A stretch of 64,000 nucleotides of DNA from Pseudo-nitzschia pungens (lineage: Eukaryota; Bacillariophyta; Bacillariophyceae; Bacillariales; Bacillariaceae), in NCBI GenBank assembly GCA_037355855.1, contig CM074759.1:7874001-7938000 (forward strand), in the 5' to 3' direction. Numbering within the stretch: the first letter of the stretch is position 1; each line of letters begins with the position of its first letter. The translations under genes were made by a program, and so were the position numbers. This document shows, one piece after another, positions 20,411 to 32,200 of this stretch. A model generated the notes under the pieces. The model was not told the origin of the DNA. It was given only the letters and a program-made list of their open reading frames with translations, and ran no database searches.

Positions 20411-21456
20411 TCGACTCCCGCATTACCACCGAGGCCCTGAACCTCCTCCTCGCTAACTACGCTCGCCATCTCCTCACTGGCCACAGCCTCCTTTGCAAGT
20501 GCATCAAAGCCGACACCGCTAGCAAATACCTCTTGGCTGCCAGTACCCTTCTCGCCCATTTTGACCCCGTCCCTGACCGGGATGCCCGCAAAGAGTCCCC
20601 GCTCCGCCCCGGCTTGTGCCCGGACATCACCGCTGTCCTCCGCGAGGCCCGCCGTTATGAGTCGGTCCCCGACCGCAAGGAACCAGTCACCATCGCCATG
20701 CAGCAACACCTCCTAACCGCCTCGGCGGCTGAGCCCCCGGATTCCCTTCCCGCCACCCTCGCCGACTGGCTTACCGTCGGCCTCGCCGCTGGCTTCCGCA
20801 AGAGTGAGTGGTGCCAGACCCACAGCCACCGGTGCCTTGGCACGTTTGCTCGCAGCCCTTCGGGCGACTGTGTCGCCCTCATCCCGGCTGACATCACCCT
20901 GTTTGACCGCCATGGGAATCTCCTCCCCCATCCTTCCGGCCTCGCCTCCCCCAACTCCGTGATGCGTGTCTGCGTCCGATGGCGATGGCAAAAGAATGGC
21001 GAACGGAATGCTGTGAAAGGATTTTCTCGCAACTCAACCGCTTCCCTCGATTTGGTCGCGGCATGGTTGCGCATCCTGGCCCGCTACTATCGCCTCTTTC
21101 CCGCATGGGCCCCTCATCCCGGCCCTTTGGCTGGGCCCCTCGCAGTCTACAGCCCCTGCTCCAAGGTGGCCGTTTACGTGGTCGACTCCAACGTCGAGTC
21201 CACCCTCCGCTCCCTTGCCCGCGTCGTCTACGGCGTTACTTCTCCGTCCGCCCTCAAAAAATTTACATGTCATTCTATTCGCGTTGGCGCGTGCTGCATT
21301 CTCCAGGCCGCCGGCGCGTCTCCCGAATTTATCAAAAAACAGCTCCGGTGGAACAGCGATTTGTGGCAAATTTACACCCGCGACCTCCACATCCTCTCTC
21401 ACCAGCATAACGCCATCCTCACGGCTGGCGCCGCCCGGCCCCCCGACCGCTGGTAA
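20206..21456 (+). CDS. Tyrosine recombinase (integrase) of the retroelement
   Basis: The coordinates give the open frame, not a proven start. No ATG precedes the conserved part; the frame begins at TTG and its first ATG lies well inside. Catalytic motifs are visible: Arg in AAGFRKSEW (about 20800), HSIR (21271-21282), and RWNSDLWQIYTRD with the Tyr nucleophile at about 21373. Tyrosine recombinases of DIRS/Ngaro elements integrate the circular cDNA without target duplication. The frame is -1 relative to the upstream RT and overlaps it over 20206-20410, so the protein may be made by -1 frameshifting as an RT-RNase H-recombinase fusion. A run of six C at 20309-20314 in the overlap is a candidate slip site. 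Confidence 0.9.
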   Translation: MHSARAIRVLDCFPPKSRACLSSGFDAVLRLRNGSPHNPKEARTVLTRRLHFLWWCTHLGIFPALFPVIDSRITTEALNLLLANYARHLLTGHSLLCKCIKADTASKYLLAASTLLAHFDPVPDRDARKESPLRPGLCPDITAVLREARRYESVPDRKEPVTIAMQQHLLTASAAEPPDSLPATLADWLTVGLAAGFRKSEWCQTHSHRCLGTFARSPSGDCVALIPADITLFDRHGNLLPHPSGLASPNSVMRVCVRWRWQKNGERNAVKGFSRNSTASLDLVAAWLRILARYYRLFPAWAPHPGPLAGPLAVYSPCSKVAVYVVDSNVESTLRSLARVVYGVTSPSALKKFTCHSIRVGACCILQAAGASPEFIKKQLRWNSDLWQIYTRDLHILSHQHNAILTAGAARPPDRW

Positions 21457-21502
21457 CTTTCACGGTTTTTTTCTACATCCGTGTATACTCCCCCCCCCCA
21501 CG

Positions 21503-23203
21503 ATGCCTAACCCCCCACGATCGCATCCGTACACACCCCTTACTAAGCGACCAGTTACACCCCGTTTTATCTTACAACAAACACGTTTTTATTTTTCGAT
21601 CTGTTTTCCGTTTCAACATGGTTTTCCCACCGTTTCTCCTCCTCCTCTCCCTACCCCTGACCATGGCTACGCCCGATCCCCTCTTCCCGCGCTTGTCCAC
21701 GGACTGGGTCCTCTTTGCCCCCCTCCCACTGGTCTTCGCATAATTCCCACTCTGGACTCCTCCCAAACACCACCTAGCTTTGTTGCCGCTCCCACCATGC
21801 TTGCCACCTCGTTCCTCGCGAGGGCCCGACGCCTCCTCGACACCATGAGCCAGGCCATTACCCTCATCACCAACCCAACCCCCGTCGGCGTCTTCCGTTG
21901 TTTCAACCGTCACGGCGACACCCTCGAAGCGGCCGCCCCCACCGCTCCGTTTCGCCCCCCCTTCACCCTCCCGGTCGACCTCCCACCTTCCTCCCTCCAG
22001 GACTTTGAGACTTACGTCGGCCTCTACGTCGATTTCCTCGCCGCTTGCTCCAAAGCCGACTGGCCCCGAGCTTCCACCCACGCCAAAGACCTCAAGACCC
22101 TCCTTCCCTTTCAGGGCATCCCGGAGGACCCTCCCCCGTCCGCCGGCGAATCGCCCACGTCCGCGTCCGCCCGAACCCATTCCAGAAACTCCTCGCTTTC
22201 TATCCGTTCTTCCGATTCCGACTCTCCTCTCCCTTTTGCTCCCCTCGCCCACGGGGCGATGGTAGTGCCGCCCGCGCCCGCGGAAAATCCTGCTCCTGTC
22301 CTCCCAATCCCGGGCCCGCCCGCTCCCCGCGACCCTGCCCAGCCTGAGCCTACTGCCATCTCGTTGACCATCGCCCTCCTTGAGGGCACCCTCAGCAGCC
22401 CACCTTCCGACAGAAAGGTCCTGAACGCTCTTCCGCTCACCTCTGCCAATCGAAACCTCACCGGCTACTCGGACAGCCCGCTCGACACCCCCACCGGTCC
22501 CCGCCCGTGGCTCGCCAAGTTGCACACTCTGTACGCCAACCCCGCAGGTGCGGCTGTAGCCTCTGCCTTGGCCGAATTGGACATGGCCCACCCTTACTGT
22601 CCCCATTACCAAACCGCCGTCACCAACTTCCGCCTTGCCTATACCGTCTACCACGGTGTTCACTACGCCGAGCCCGTTCCGGCACCCACCACCGCTGCCA
22701 TCGACCGTCTCCTAGCCCGCGTTATCGCCGCCCGTCCTTCCCTCGACGTCCCGCTTTCGACCAGCCACGCCCCCAACCAGACCTTGGTCGCTACTCTCCA
22801 CGCTCTTGGGCTTGAGTACTCCCCCGGCGACGAAGTGACTGCACGTCTGGGCACCGACGCCTGCCCCTTCCTCCTGTGCCTCCACGTCCCCACCCTCATC
22901 GACTACCACGGGCACTACGTCTTCGGTGTCGTCATCCCTAATGGCCGCCTCCTTTTCCCTTGCTCCACGCGGGGCAAGGTCTTGTGCCAATTCACCGCGG
23001 AGACCACCCAAGACCGCTTCATGGCGAATGTTGCCACCGCCTACGGCGCTTCCCGCAGCACGCTCGCCCCGATCTCAAGCTACGCCTTTGTCTTCCCTCC
23101 CGGTCGCGCTTCCACCGCCGCCCTTCCCCCGGCCCCCGCCGTGGGCCCACTTGCTCCGGCCCCCGTGGGACCACTTGCTCCGGCTCCCGCCAACGCCGCC
23201 TAG
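21503..23203 (+). CDS. Unrecognised third major ORF of the retroelement
   Basis: From ATG 21503, 47 bases after the recombinase stop, the frame gives 566 residues; later ATGs at 21797 and 21845 are alternatives. I recognise no domain. It does not show the GDS/GxND motifs of the SGNH hydrolase found in some Ngaro elements. The N-terminal 100 residues are Pro-rich. The middle has a Ser-rich stretch near residues 220-240, and the C-terminal half looks globular, including LLCLHVPTLIDYHGHYVFGV and CQFTAETTQDRFMANVATAY. It ends with a Pro-Ala repeat. The intact frame in an element with only one visible terminal-repeat mismatch suggests selection. Its place downstream of the recombinase suggests an accessory or capsid-related role, but that is inference. 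Confidence 0.75.
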   Translation: MPNPPRSHPYTPLTKRPVTPRFILQQTRFYFSICFPFQHGFPTVSPPPLPTPDHGYARSPLPALVHGLGPLCPPPTGLRIIPTLDSSQTPPSFVAAPTMLATSFLARARRLLDTMSQAITLITNPTPVGVFRCFNRHGDTLEAAAPTAPFRPPFTLPVDLPPSSLQDFETYVGLYVDFLAACSKADWPRASTHAKDLKTLLPFQGIPEDPPPSAGESPTSASARTHSRNSSLSIRSSDSDSPLPFAPLAHGAMVVPPAPAENPAPVLPIPGPPAPRDPAQPEPTAISLTIALLEGTLSSPPSDRKVLNALPLTSANRNLTGYSDSPLDTPTGPRPWLAKLHTLYANPAGAAVASALAELDMAHPYCPHYQTAVTNFRLAYTVYHGVHYAEPVPAPTTAAIDRLLARVIAARPSLDVPLSTSHAPNQTLVATLHALGLEYSPGDEVTARLGTDACPFLLCLHVPTLIDYHGHYVFGVVIPNGRLLFPCSTRGKVLCQFTAETTQDRFMANVATAYGASRSTLAPISSYAFVFPPGRASTAALPPAPAVGPLAPAPVGPLAPAPANAA

Positions 23204-23389
23204 GTTGCCTAACTGTTCGCGCCCTGCGCCTTAAGCCCCGTTAGACAACCATCCCACCCTATTTTTTCATTTTTTTTTTTTTTTTCCCGGCTGTACTCGT
23301 CAACTTCGAGAGTGGCGGTGGCTCGACTTTCCATTCGCGCTTCACCCCCTCTTCGAGCGGGTTCACGAACTCTCCTCTCCACCCGTTGT

Positions 23390-23669
23390 GGCAAGGACTC
23401 TCTGTGCACTGTACTAACCCTACATACCCCTACTACATAGGGGTCCCACCCCGATTAGGGTTCGGGTTAGTGACTAGATAGCTACCGCGCACACGCGCGC
23501 GCACGCTATACCACACATTCGCCTAAAGCTTCGTCAATCCGCCATCACTACAGAATAGACATAGTGTATACCGCGTATGACCTAGTACAGACAAATGTGA
23601 GCACAGAGTACGTGCACTCCGAAGTTGACGTACACCCGAGACGGCGCCGGGGTATCCCATAGGATACTG
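23390..23669 (+). repeat. Split direct repeat B1
   Basis: 280 bases starting GGCAAGGACTCTCTGTGC, apparently identical to 24025-24304. It contains a perfect hairpin ACCCCTA...TAGGGGT near 23425-23443 and an alternating CGCG stretch. It abuts A2 with a shared TG at 23668-23669. A T-rich run (23262-23285) precedes it. Confidence 0.95.
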
Positions 23670-24006
23670 TTGGGCAAGACACAGGTCACCGCAACGGCAG
23701 GATGCGGGTGGGGGACACGCCCGCACCTCCACGCGCACCACCTGTGAACTTGCCGCGCGCGCCGTGACGAGCACTACGACGTATGTGAGGAAGGTCCCAA
23801 TGGTAGGTACGTAAGTGTCACGAGAGGGCCGACAGCGCGCGTACTGTAGACGGGCACAATGCGGTGCCCGCACAAGGGACGCAGCCGCTACCGGGCACGG
23901 AGGTGCGGGACGATGCCTTCCCCATCTGCTCACCTCATTGTCCCTTGGCCAACACCAAGCCGACGACAATGAGGAGTGCTGTTCCCTGTGGGAGCGGATC
24001 AACAAA
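23668..24006 (+). repeat. Split direct repeat A2
   Basis: Second copy of the 339-base left terminus, joined directly to B1 and separated from B2 by 18 bases. The B1-A2 junction is the form expected from end-joining or recombination of a circular intermediate. Confidence 0.95.
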
Positions 24007-24024
24007 ACTCCCGCCCGCCCACCC

Positions 24025-24304
24025 GGCAAGGACTCTCTGTGCACTGTACTAACCCTACATACCCCTACTACATAGGGGTCCCACCCCGATTAGGGTTCGG
24101 GTTAGTGACTAGATAGCTACCGCGCACACGCGCGCGCACGCTATACCACACATTCGCCTAAAGCTTCGTCAATCCGCCATCACTACAGAATAGACATAGT
24201 GTATACCGCGTATGACCTAGTACAGACAAATGTGAGCACAGAGTACGTGCACTCCGAAGTTGACGTACACCCGAGACGGCGCCGGGGTATCCCATAGGAT
24301 ACTG
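24025..24304 (+). repeat. Split direct repeat B2
   Basis: Second copy of B1 and right terminus of the element, ending CCCATAGGATACTG. Flanking host DNA begins AGAGATTG. Confidence 0.95.
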
Positions 24305-24582
24305 AGAGATTGTTACATTGTTCGTGCTTCATCACGGGCAATAATTCCGCCGCAAAATCCACAACAAGGGGCCGTATCACCCATCCACGTTCAGTGTTGA
24401 TTGCTTCGTGCTTGCTATCGGGTTTGACCCCGACGATGACAAATCGAGATCAGCAACCAGCAAGCAGTTACGTGTAGTATCGGAACGCTCGGTTTGCGAT
24501 CTTTTTGTCTTTCGCCGCAGAAAACAAACATCATCCGAACGGATCACAGCACAAACGGCGCCGAAGAGAACATTCCGACAGG

Positions 24583-27500
24583 ATGAGTGCCAGCCCGATC
24601 CTGTCATCCCAGAAGCTGTCCCCGGCAATGATCCGGCTCCCACCATCGCCGAGTGCGAACGCAATGGCCGGGCAAAACCATTCGTTCATTCCAGAATTTT
24701 CATTGGACGATGATTCCACCATTCTGCACCGAGGCAACCTCACGAGCCACGTTGCCGTCGGAGGAACGATCGGCAACAGCGCTAGTCACCACCCACAAAA
24801 CAGCATCACTTTGCAACAGCAACAGCAACAGCAGCGCTTGCGATCCGTGGCAAAATACAAAGCATTTCATCCCCAAGCCCTGGCGTGTTCCAACAACATC
24901 CTCACGACTTCCTACGAGGATCACCCGGAATCTTCCCTGCATTTCGGCAGCGGCGGCGCCGCGTCTCTCGGTGCCATTGCCGGACCCCGCGGGGTGGCTC
25001 TGTTTCGGCTGTCCCGTCCGCACATTCCCCTTCTTATTTTCAGCCACGCCACCAACTACTCGTCTTCCATGACCAGGAACAATCCCAGGGCCCGGAATTC
25101 CATTTCGTCGCTGGCCTTTCAGCCCACGACGACGGGTGGCGGAAGCAGCCGAACCAACAGCAACAGCAGCAGCAATATCAGCAGCAGCAACATCGAGTCC
25201 AATTCGCTGTATCTGGCGGCGGCACGGGGATCCGGGGTGCTGATATGGGACGCCAGCGGACACAGCCCCAACCCGCTTCTGGGGCGATTGCTCAACGACA
25301 GGACACACGACACCGCCATCACCAGCAACGTCGGGGGGAAGAGAGACCTCGAGACCCACATCACCAGCATTGGTTGGATGTCCTATTGCGGTGGAAACAG
25401 CAGCAGCGGTGGCAACAGTCCTCTCTTGGCAACGACGACGGCGTCGTCTCTGTCGATGTGGGATTTGCGATGCCACCACTCGAGGGGATTGTTCCAGCCC
25501 AGCCTGCGATTTGGCAGCTCTCGAAACGCGAGTGTTGCTGCCACGTCGTCGTCGTCGTTGTCATTGTTGTCGTCGTCGCCATCACCATCGTTTTCCCTGA
25601 ACACGCCCGCGGCGCCGCTGGTGCAGGTTGCCTGTTCCTCCTGCTCGGAGGAGTGCGCGACCATGGACGCCTCCGGAATCGTGCGAACCTACGATCTCCG
25701 AAAGACCGAGGGGGGAGGAGGGGGTCCGCTCTCGGTATTCGTGGCGCACGAGGCCGGCGTCGGCATCGACCACGCTCCGAGATATCACGGCGACGGGAGG
25801 GTCGATTCGGCCTGGGTCACGTGGGGATTGGAGGCTCCGATGTCCTCGGCGGTGGTCAAGGTTTGGGGGGCCTCGGCAACATCGTCCACCCCGGACGATT
25901 GTTCCTCCGATGTTGCTGCCCCGCCTCTGAACGATCACGATCCCGACGACTATTGGTTCATGGGGGAGGAATCGAACAAGGCAATGCCGGGAGCGAAGGG
26001 TGGGACAAACAGCACCGGAAGCAACAACAGCAGCAGCCACAGCCACAGCCACATGCAACATGAACATGAACAGCAGCAACCACACCGATGCGACAATACC
26101 GTCCTCCGGTTATCAACTCATCGCGCAGTATTCGAGGCCCAACATGTGCTGCGCCCGCGTGTGTGCGTCTCCGATCCAAAACAGTCTCGTCGTGGTCGGT
26201 TACCTGGACGGACAAATCCGGCAGCGCCGACGCCAAGACCGCGGAAACGGGAGAAAGCAGCGGCTGGTGGGTCGAGCTCATGTCGCTATCGTCGTCGTCG
26301 TCGTCGTCGGATCCGGAGACAGAGAGCGAGCGCCACAAAAAGGTAAGACGGAACTTCGGCCTCGACCGAATCGTGTCGTTCCAGGGGGGAACGGCAAACA
26401 CCGATGCACTGGCGACCGCGCTCGGAAACGACAGTGTCGGAAGACTCCAGGCGGCAGAACTGGCCTTTTCGTCGCCCATGGTACCGCGGAACACCAAAGC
26501 GACGGCGGCGGAGGACGGGTCTCACAAGACCGAAAAGACGGACGAAGCCGGAGTGGAACTCTTGTTGTGCTGTTTGAGTGACACCGGAGTGCTCACGACC
26601 ACCGCCATCCCCGAGGCTCTACCGAAGACCCAGGGCGCCGATGCCAAAAACAGAGACACCTCTCCCCAGCGAACCATGACCAAGGTAAGCATCCTGCGGA
26701 CAGCCTTTGCTTCGGGGAACAAGATGGCGAGAGTATTCCCCGAAACAAAAGAGGGGAATTCGTTGATCGACGTTGCAAGCATTTGGGGTACAAGCGCTTC
26801 CGGAACCGATGCGACCGCCGGAAGGGGCGACGACAGGACCGAGCAACTGCGATCGTCGTCACCCGCAAAACTCACCGTGACCACCGAGGATTCCCTGCGG
26901 AACAACGATCCGCGACGACCGGAAGGAGGGTTCATGCCGTTTGACATGGACGTTCCTGTTCCCGTTGCGTACAACTCTGTTGCGACAGGGAACCTAGGAG
27001 GCATCCAGTTAGGAATGACAGAAATGACGCCTCTGAGTGCAATGATCGACACGTCCGACAACGGAGTCGAGTCCAAAGCCCGCAATTCGACCTCCATTAT
27101 GGAAAACATTGACATGGAAAGAGTGCCGTGTCCGAGGCTTTGCGGAGCCGTGTTCGGATCCGGAAACGGTCGCCTCACTATTTTTCGCAACGGGGAAGTG
27201 AAAAAGATGTGGAACTGGTACCAAAGAACAGATACTATCCGGCTCTCAAGTATTCCGGGAGGACAATTAGACGTCACCACAGCGCCATCCTCAGATCCAC
27301 AAACTCCTCTCACCAACTCCAAGATATCGACCGAGGGAGTGAAAGAAGATCAAATTGCTGCAAGGTCGGTCCCTCGAACCTTGAAGGAACTGGTAGATAT
27401 GGTTTCTGCTGCGAAGGAGGTAAGTTGTGCAGACCAAATCGATTGTTGTGCAGGGTGAAGTTTGAAGCATATTCTAACGAAAATGATTCGTTTAGGCCCA

Positions 27501-29221
27501 ATGGGGAGAGCCAAACGATGGTTCACCCCCGGATGATGCTATAAGCGTCATGGATAACTTTTTCGAAGACGACAGTCTCGACTCTAATAGTGATGACTCG
27601 GGAAATGATGATGAAGATGACGACGATGATGAAATTATGCAAGATGCAGACGAGATGTACAAAAGATATTTCGGAGGAAGGTCGTGGAAGGGAATTTCAG
27701 AAATGAGAGCTTCGATGGGGCAGGGTCAAAACATGGAAACAGCACGTTCGATCCTTCATCGCTCGATTGGTCCGTCATCCGATATGCTCCAGCCCGTAGT
27801 AACTGTCAACTCTGTTTCAGACGAGACCCAAAGCATCCTGCTTGCCAAGGGATGGGAACTAGGGAAATGGGAGGAGCTAGACACATACGAAGAGTCCTAT
27901 TCTCATCCCTTACGTCAGGAAAATGGAAACAATAAAGATCATCTCTTGCACAATCGAGAATTGACTCCAAAGAAAGGGAGCGCGCACCGTCATCTAACAA
28001 TACAGAAAGGGAACTCGCCATTTTCTAGGACCCTTTCAGTTCCAAACTTGTCCAGGGTGGCAGAAATCGATAAACCAATGGATGATCCACCACTTCGAGA
28101 GAATATGGAAGAATCGATGACGTTCCTCAAAAAGCTTTTTTCTCACCAGCAAGAAGGCGGTATCACATTCCCCACAACACTCCTTTCTCCACCGGATAGC
28201 AGAATATGTAAGTTTGTTGATTCAGTCTTCTCTCAACCTCGTTATTCGTTGAGGCTAATCATTTCTGGACATCCCATGACTTCCCCCCACAGTAATGAAC
28301 CAAAGACTCTCCTCCGCAGATGCGAAAAAGACTTTATTCAAGTCTGTGGATGTTTCACCCGAAATACAACCTATAGAATCAAACGGACTCCAATCGTCAG
28401 AAGCGGACATACATTCTTTGCGCGCCCGTAAGTACGGCGGGAGAACTGTGTATCTCCAAGAACTTGAAGAAATACACCAGCTTTGTTTGCACAACGCTGA
28501 AATAAGCAAGGATTGCGACGAGGTCGAGAAAGAGAATGTATGGAACTTACTCGCTGAAACAGCTCTCACTCAGATGAAAGAAGACGGCAAATTTTTTAAC
28601 GGATGGGGTGGAGAAGGGGGAGGTGCACTAGGTATTGATTTGATAAACAATTTCTTCGCGTATTATGAGGCTTTGGGTGATGTTCAAATGTTGGCAACCA
28701 TGTTCTGTGTCCTGAATGGTCGAAGTAGTAAAGATCGGAACATCATAAACCGGCCATGTCTCCTCCCGAAAAGTCGCGAACAAGTTTACGACACATACAT
28801 AATAAGGTACGGCGAGCTGTTATATTCTTGGGGTCTGTTGAATACAAGGGCAGAGCTCAATAAGCACCTCCGGCGAAAGTATGTACGAAACGACTTTCAG
28901 CTCCCGCCAGCTGAAGAGAGAAAAGAAGATCGTTTTGATCTAGGTGTTTCTCTTTCGTGTCCTGGGTGTCAAAATGAAGTGAATTCAACAACCAATTACT
29001 GCCATAACTGTAGAGATTTCGCATTCCGGTGCTCGATCTGTGACACTGCAGTCCGTGGGCTTTTCACCTTCTGCGAAATGTGCAAACATGGTGGGCATCT
29101 CCGCCATCTGATTGATTGGTTTTCTAAAAATTCATTCTGTCCAACAGGATGTGGATGCCAGTGTAGGTTCTCGCCTATGATTCACGCACAGAATGATATC
29201 ACAAACCCAGATATCTTCTGA
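24583..29221 (+). CDS. WDR59: WDR59-like GATOR2/SEA complex subunit (frame interrupted)
   Basis: Three exons are predicted: 24583-27419, 27496-28207 and 28293-29221, with GT-AG introns of 76 and 85 bases. The start ATG at 24583 follows an in-frame TTG that I did not use. The N-terminal third has WD40-type strands such as YLAAARGSGVLIWD, TASSLSMWDLR and ATMDASGIVRTYDLR, broken by Ser/Asn/Gln/Gly-rich inserts. The C-terminus has YGELLYSWGLLNTRAEL and a zinc-ribbon/RING block with CPGCQNEV, CHNC, CSIC, CEMCKHGGH and CPTGCGCQC. These match the C-terminus of WDR59, which acts in GATOR2 to control TORC1 on lysosomal or vacuolar membranes. WDR24 is the nearest alternative. An acidic DDEDDDDDE stretch lies near 27605. 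The frame moves +1 twice; removing these two bases gives 1,491 residues. Confidence 0.85.
26060..26115 (+). other. +1 frame transition in WDR59, site 1
   Basis: The upstream frame carries the WD40 region and ends in a His/Gln-rich stretch. The downstream frame gives GYQLIAQYSRPNMCCARVC and NSLVVVGYLDGQI, typical of WD-repeat strands. The exact base is not fixed because the sequence between is low-complexity. Confidence 0.72.
26205..26230 (+). other. +1 frame transition in WDR59, site 2
   Basis: The frame encoding NSLVVVGYLDGQI gives way to the frame encoding SADAKTAETGESSGWWVEL, which stays open to the first intron at 27420. Only about 25 bases separate the two clear segments, too few for a normal intron. 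Confidence 0.72.
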
Positions 29222-29256
29222 TAACATAATCACTACTTGCAAGAATTAATCTCACT

Positions 29257-32200
29257 TTAAAATGGTGGGCTCGTGATATCCAATTCAGATTCTTTAAATG
29301 TGCCTGCGACTCTTTTCTCCTTCATTTGTTGCCATCGTTCACAAAAAGGAGCCTGATCTGCATCTAGATAGTTGCAAACACCGAAATTTCGCCTCTGCTT
29401 TGCTTTGCGACAAAGGTCTGCATCAACTTTTGCGTCTCGACAGGTTCGATTTTCGGCGATCTCTTCAGCAAGTATATCAAATGACCAATGCGGTATTCCC
29501 ACTTCTGGACTTTGACTCCTATCTCGATCTATCATGAGAAGACGCATGGTATGGTATAAGTCGAAGCCAGTTAACATTCGTGCCTGATTGTGAAAAAGAG
29601 CAGATTTTGACGATACAAGAGCTTCTGGAATTAATAGCTCAGTCCAAGGATGCCTATGCTCGACCTGAAGAGCGTAATCGACAGCATTGGGACCTTTTTG
29701 GAGCCCATGGTCAGATCGAACGAAAATCACAGTACGTTGTGAGTTTTTCTCTGAAATCATTTTCTTCAAGAATTCAGAAAGGTGCTGATCGTAGGCCTCT
29801 GCCTTCGGAATCATCATTTCCCATTCGGGAGAATAATCATGCGCTGCCATCACATTCAAGAATGCAAATTTGGGGAATTTTGAATATTGTTCCCAGATTT
29901 GCTCAATGAAACGAAGAGATATGGTAGATTTTTCGAAGTTTTTCGAGCAGCTATATCCCTCGATACAAGGATCATTCATTTCAACTCCCCAACGTTGCTT
30001 TTTGGTAGCATTTAAGTTTTCCATAATTATTTTTCGCTCTACCAAACTGCAAAAGACGCGATGAGATTCAATGTGTGAAAAGAACTTTGGAAAGATGTTT
30101 TCTTTGAAAAGAAGCAGAAAGAATTGCAAAGTGAGTTACTGTTCTTACAGACGTCCTTTTTTGAGAACAGTGATTCTATACTTACGTTGGGTGACATAGG
30201 GAGAATGATCGAAGCAAAATTCTTCTCCAAAGAAGTTGATGTATCCTTTAGAATCCGAAACACCAAATATCCATGGAGTTGGTGTGAGGTCAATATCTCG
30301 ATCTGGACACCAATATGCTTCTTTGGCACCCAGTCGAATTCTTTCTAAGCGAAGGCCGTAATGCATCATGTCAGGATCATCACAGATATCGCCAATGGAT
30401 GGATCTACGATGCCACAAAGTTCTTGTGTGGTTGTACTCACACATCCAGCAAGCGCCGCAACTTGATTTGGGATTGAATTTGCCCCCACCAGTGACGTGT
30501 GCGGAAATTCCGCAGAGCAAATGCCAGACATGCATGCGAAATCATCTTCGTCGCCATCGCGCTTGATCCGGTATTTTTTTAGTAGTTCCCGAGTTTTTGG
30601 GAAATGCCTATTGGCATATTCCTGACTCACAGAGTCTAATTCCAAGAATATTATATTGGTGTTGTCTGATCCAAGCAATCCACTTATTCTTCGCTTTCTT
30701 GCAGTATTACGAATCACGTTAAGATCTCGAAGGATGTCGATTTCTAAATGAAGTGGTTGATCTGGACAATCCACAAGAATGTAATGTTCTCTGCCAGGGT
30801 GACTAGAGGACGCGCCTTCACCCCACGGATGTTTCTTGCACGGAAACCAAGATGATTCGGTCTTTTTTTTCCCATTGAACAATTGCAACCTTCCACGACC
30901 GTGGCTCGACTGGCCGGAATTGATGCCGGTGGTGTGATGGGCTGGAACTTTTGTCCTTTGGGTATATCGGCGTAAAAAGACAAAATAGAAGGTGGTGCAA
31001 CAAGATCTTCTGTGTCAAATTTGTATTCGTCCATGAGAGCCCGACGAGTAGTCGAACCAGCATCATCGCCAGTTATGAGATGTCGTTCAAACGCCTCCCT
31101 TATTTCTTCGGCACTATGATGAGTCATTATCGATTTCATTATGTCATTCAATTCCGAAGTCGTCAAGTTCGTTCGTTTGTTTAATTCCAGCCTTTCAACA
31201 TTTCTGTCAGCTTTCAAAAACAGTACAGGATGTTGTACATTGTGGCTAAAAATGATAATAATTGTGTTGGAATACTCAGACGGCATCTCGATTCGTATCC
31301 TTCTGAGAATCTTACAAATTCGACGCTCCAATGTGCCAGCCAAACTTTCAGTTTCTTCCTCTCCTTCAACAAGAGTTACATATGCCGCCCATCTCTCTCT
31401 TTCTGTTTGTTTCATTCTGATAAATTTAACCATGTGAAAGAAAAGATGATTCGCAGCATGATAGCCATACAGGCAGTTAGGGCGATCGTAGTCGACACAG
31501 AACAGGTCAGCCATTTGACCACCATGGTGCATCAATGGTTCAGCATGACTCCTCACGTATCGACTACATCCATCAGATCCGCGGTATCTGTTGTATGCAC
31601 TGATGGTATTTTCATTGGCTGATGCTGCTTCCCACCACGTTTTCTCCCAAAACTTGTTTACGTCACGGGATGCGGTGAAGTTTTGAACAAAGTCGATGCC
31701 TAACTTTTGCAGTGAGTCTTTGAAGCTTGGCATGGAAATATCCAGCATATTCTGGTCGACTCCTTTGAGTTCTATTGCTAAAAGGTTGGGTCCTCGTTTG
31801 GCGGTTTGCTCGTGGCTAGATGATTTTGTTGTAAATTTGTCACTCGACAGAATGCGGTAGTTGCATGAGGCTATTGTAACGTTGTCTTTCCGTGGTTTGA
31901 TTCTTGTACATTTCGCACAAGCTGCTTCGGAGAGCGAAAGGTTTTCATGGGTGTGCCAGAAATCAACAAGAACGTTACCCTTCGATTTCTCTAGTAGCCT
32001 GCTTCCTCTCCCTCCCATCAAAGTTACAATTTCAAAGCAAGATATTTCTACACGGCTATTGCCATTTTCCATTTCACGAAAGTTGATTTTGACCCTTTTA
32101 GATTGCTGACTACCAGGGCATTCCAGATACGGAATAAGGGATTTTTGAACATTCAATACCTGGTCGTCTTTTGTCAAATCGAGGAAAGCTGTTCGAGACG

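Larger units (their letters stand above)
14132..24304 (+). mobile_element. Tyrosine-recombinase retrotransposon, split direct repeats (Ngaro/PAT type)
   Basis: This 10.2-kb element has the order A1-ORFs-B1-A2-B2. A1 and A2 (339 bases) differ by one base seen by eye, G14274 versus C23810. B1 and B2 (280 bases) look identical. Such split direct repeats are characteristic of PAT and Ngaro elements of the DIRS order, which integrate a circular DNA intermediate with a tyrosine recombinase and make no target-site duplication. ORFs encode a small protein, a Gag with a CCCH finger, RT-RNase H, a tyrosine recombinase and an unrecognised 566-residue protein. All are open to the end, so the copy is recent and may be active. 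Its GC-rich base composition is unlike the flanks. The left flank ends TAATAA and the right flank begins AGAGATT. Confidence 0.93.

Noticed and set aside
14132..24304. LTR retrotransposon or DDE element
   Set aside because: Repeats are split (A1...B1A2B2), and there is a tyrosine recombinase but no integrase core or protease.
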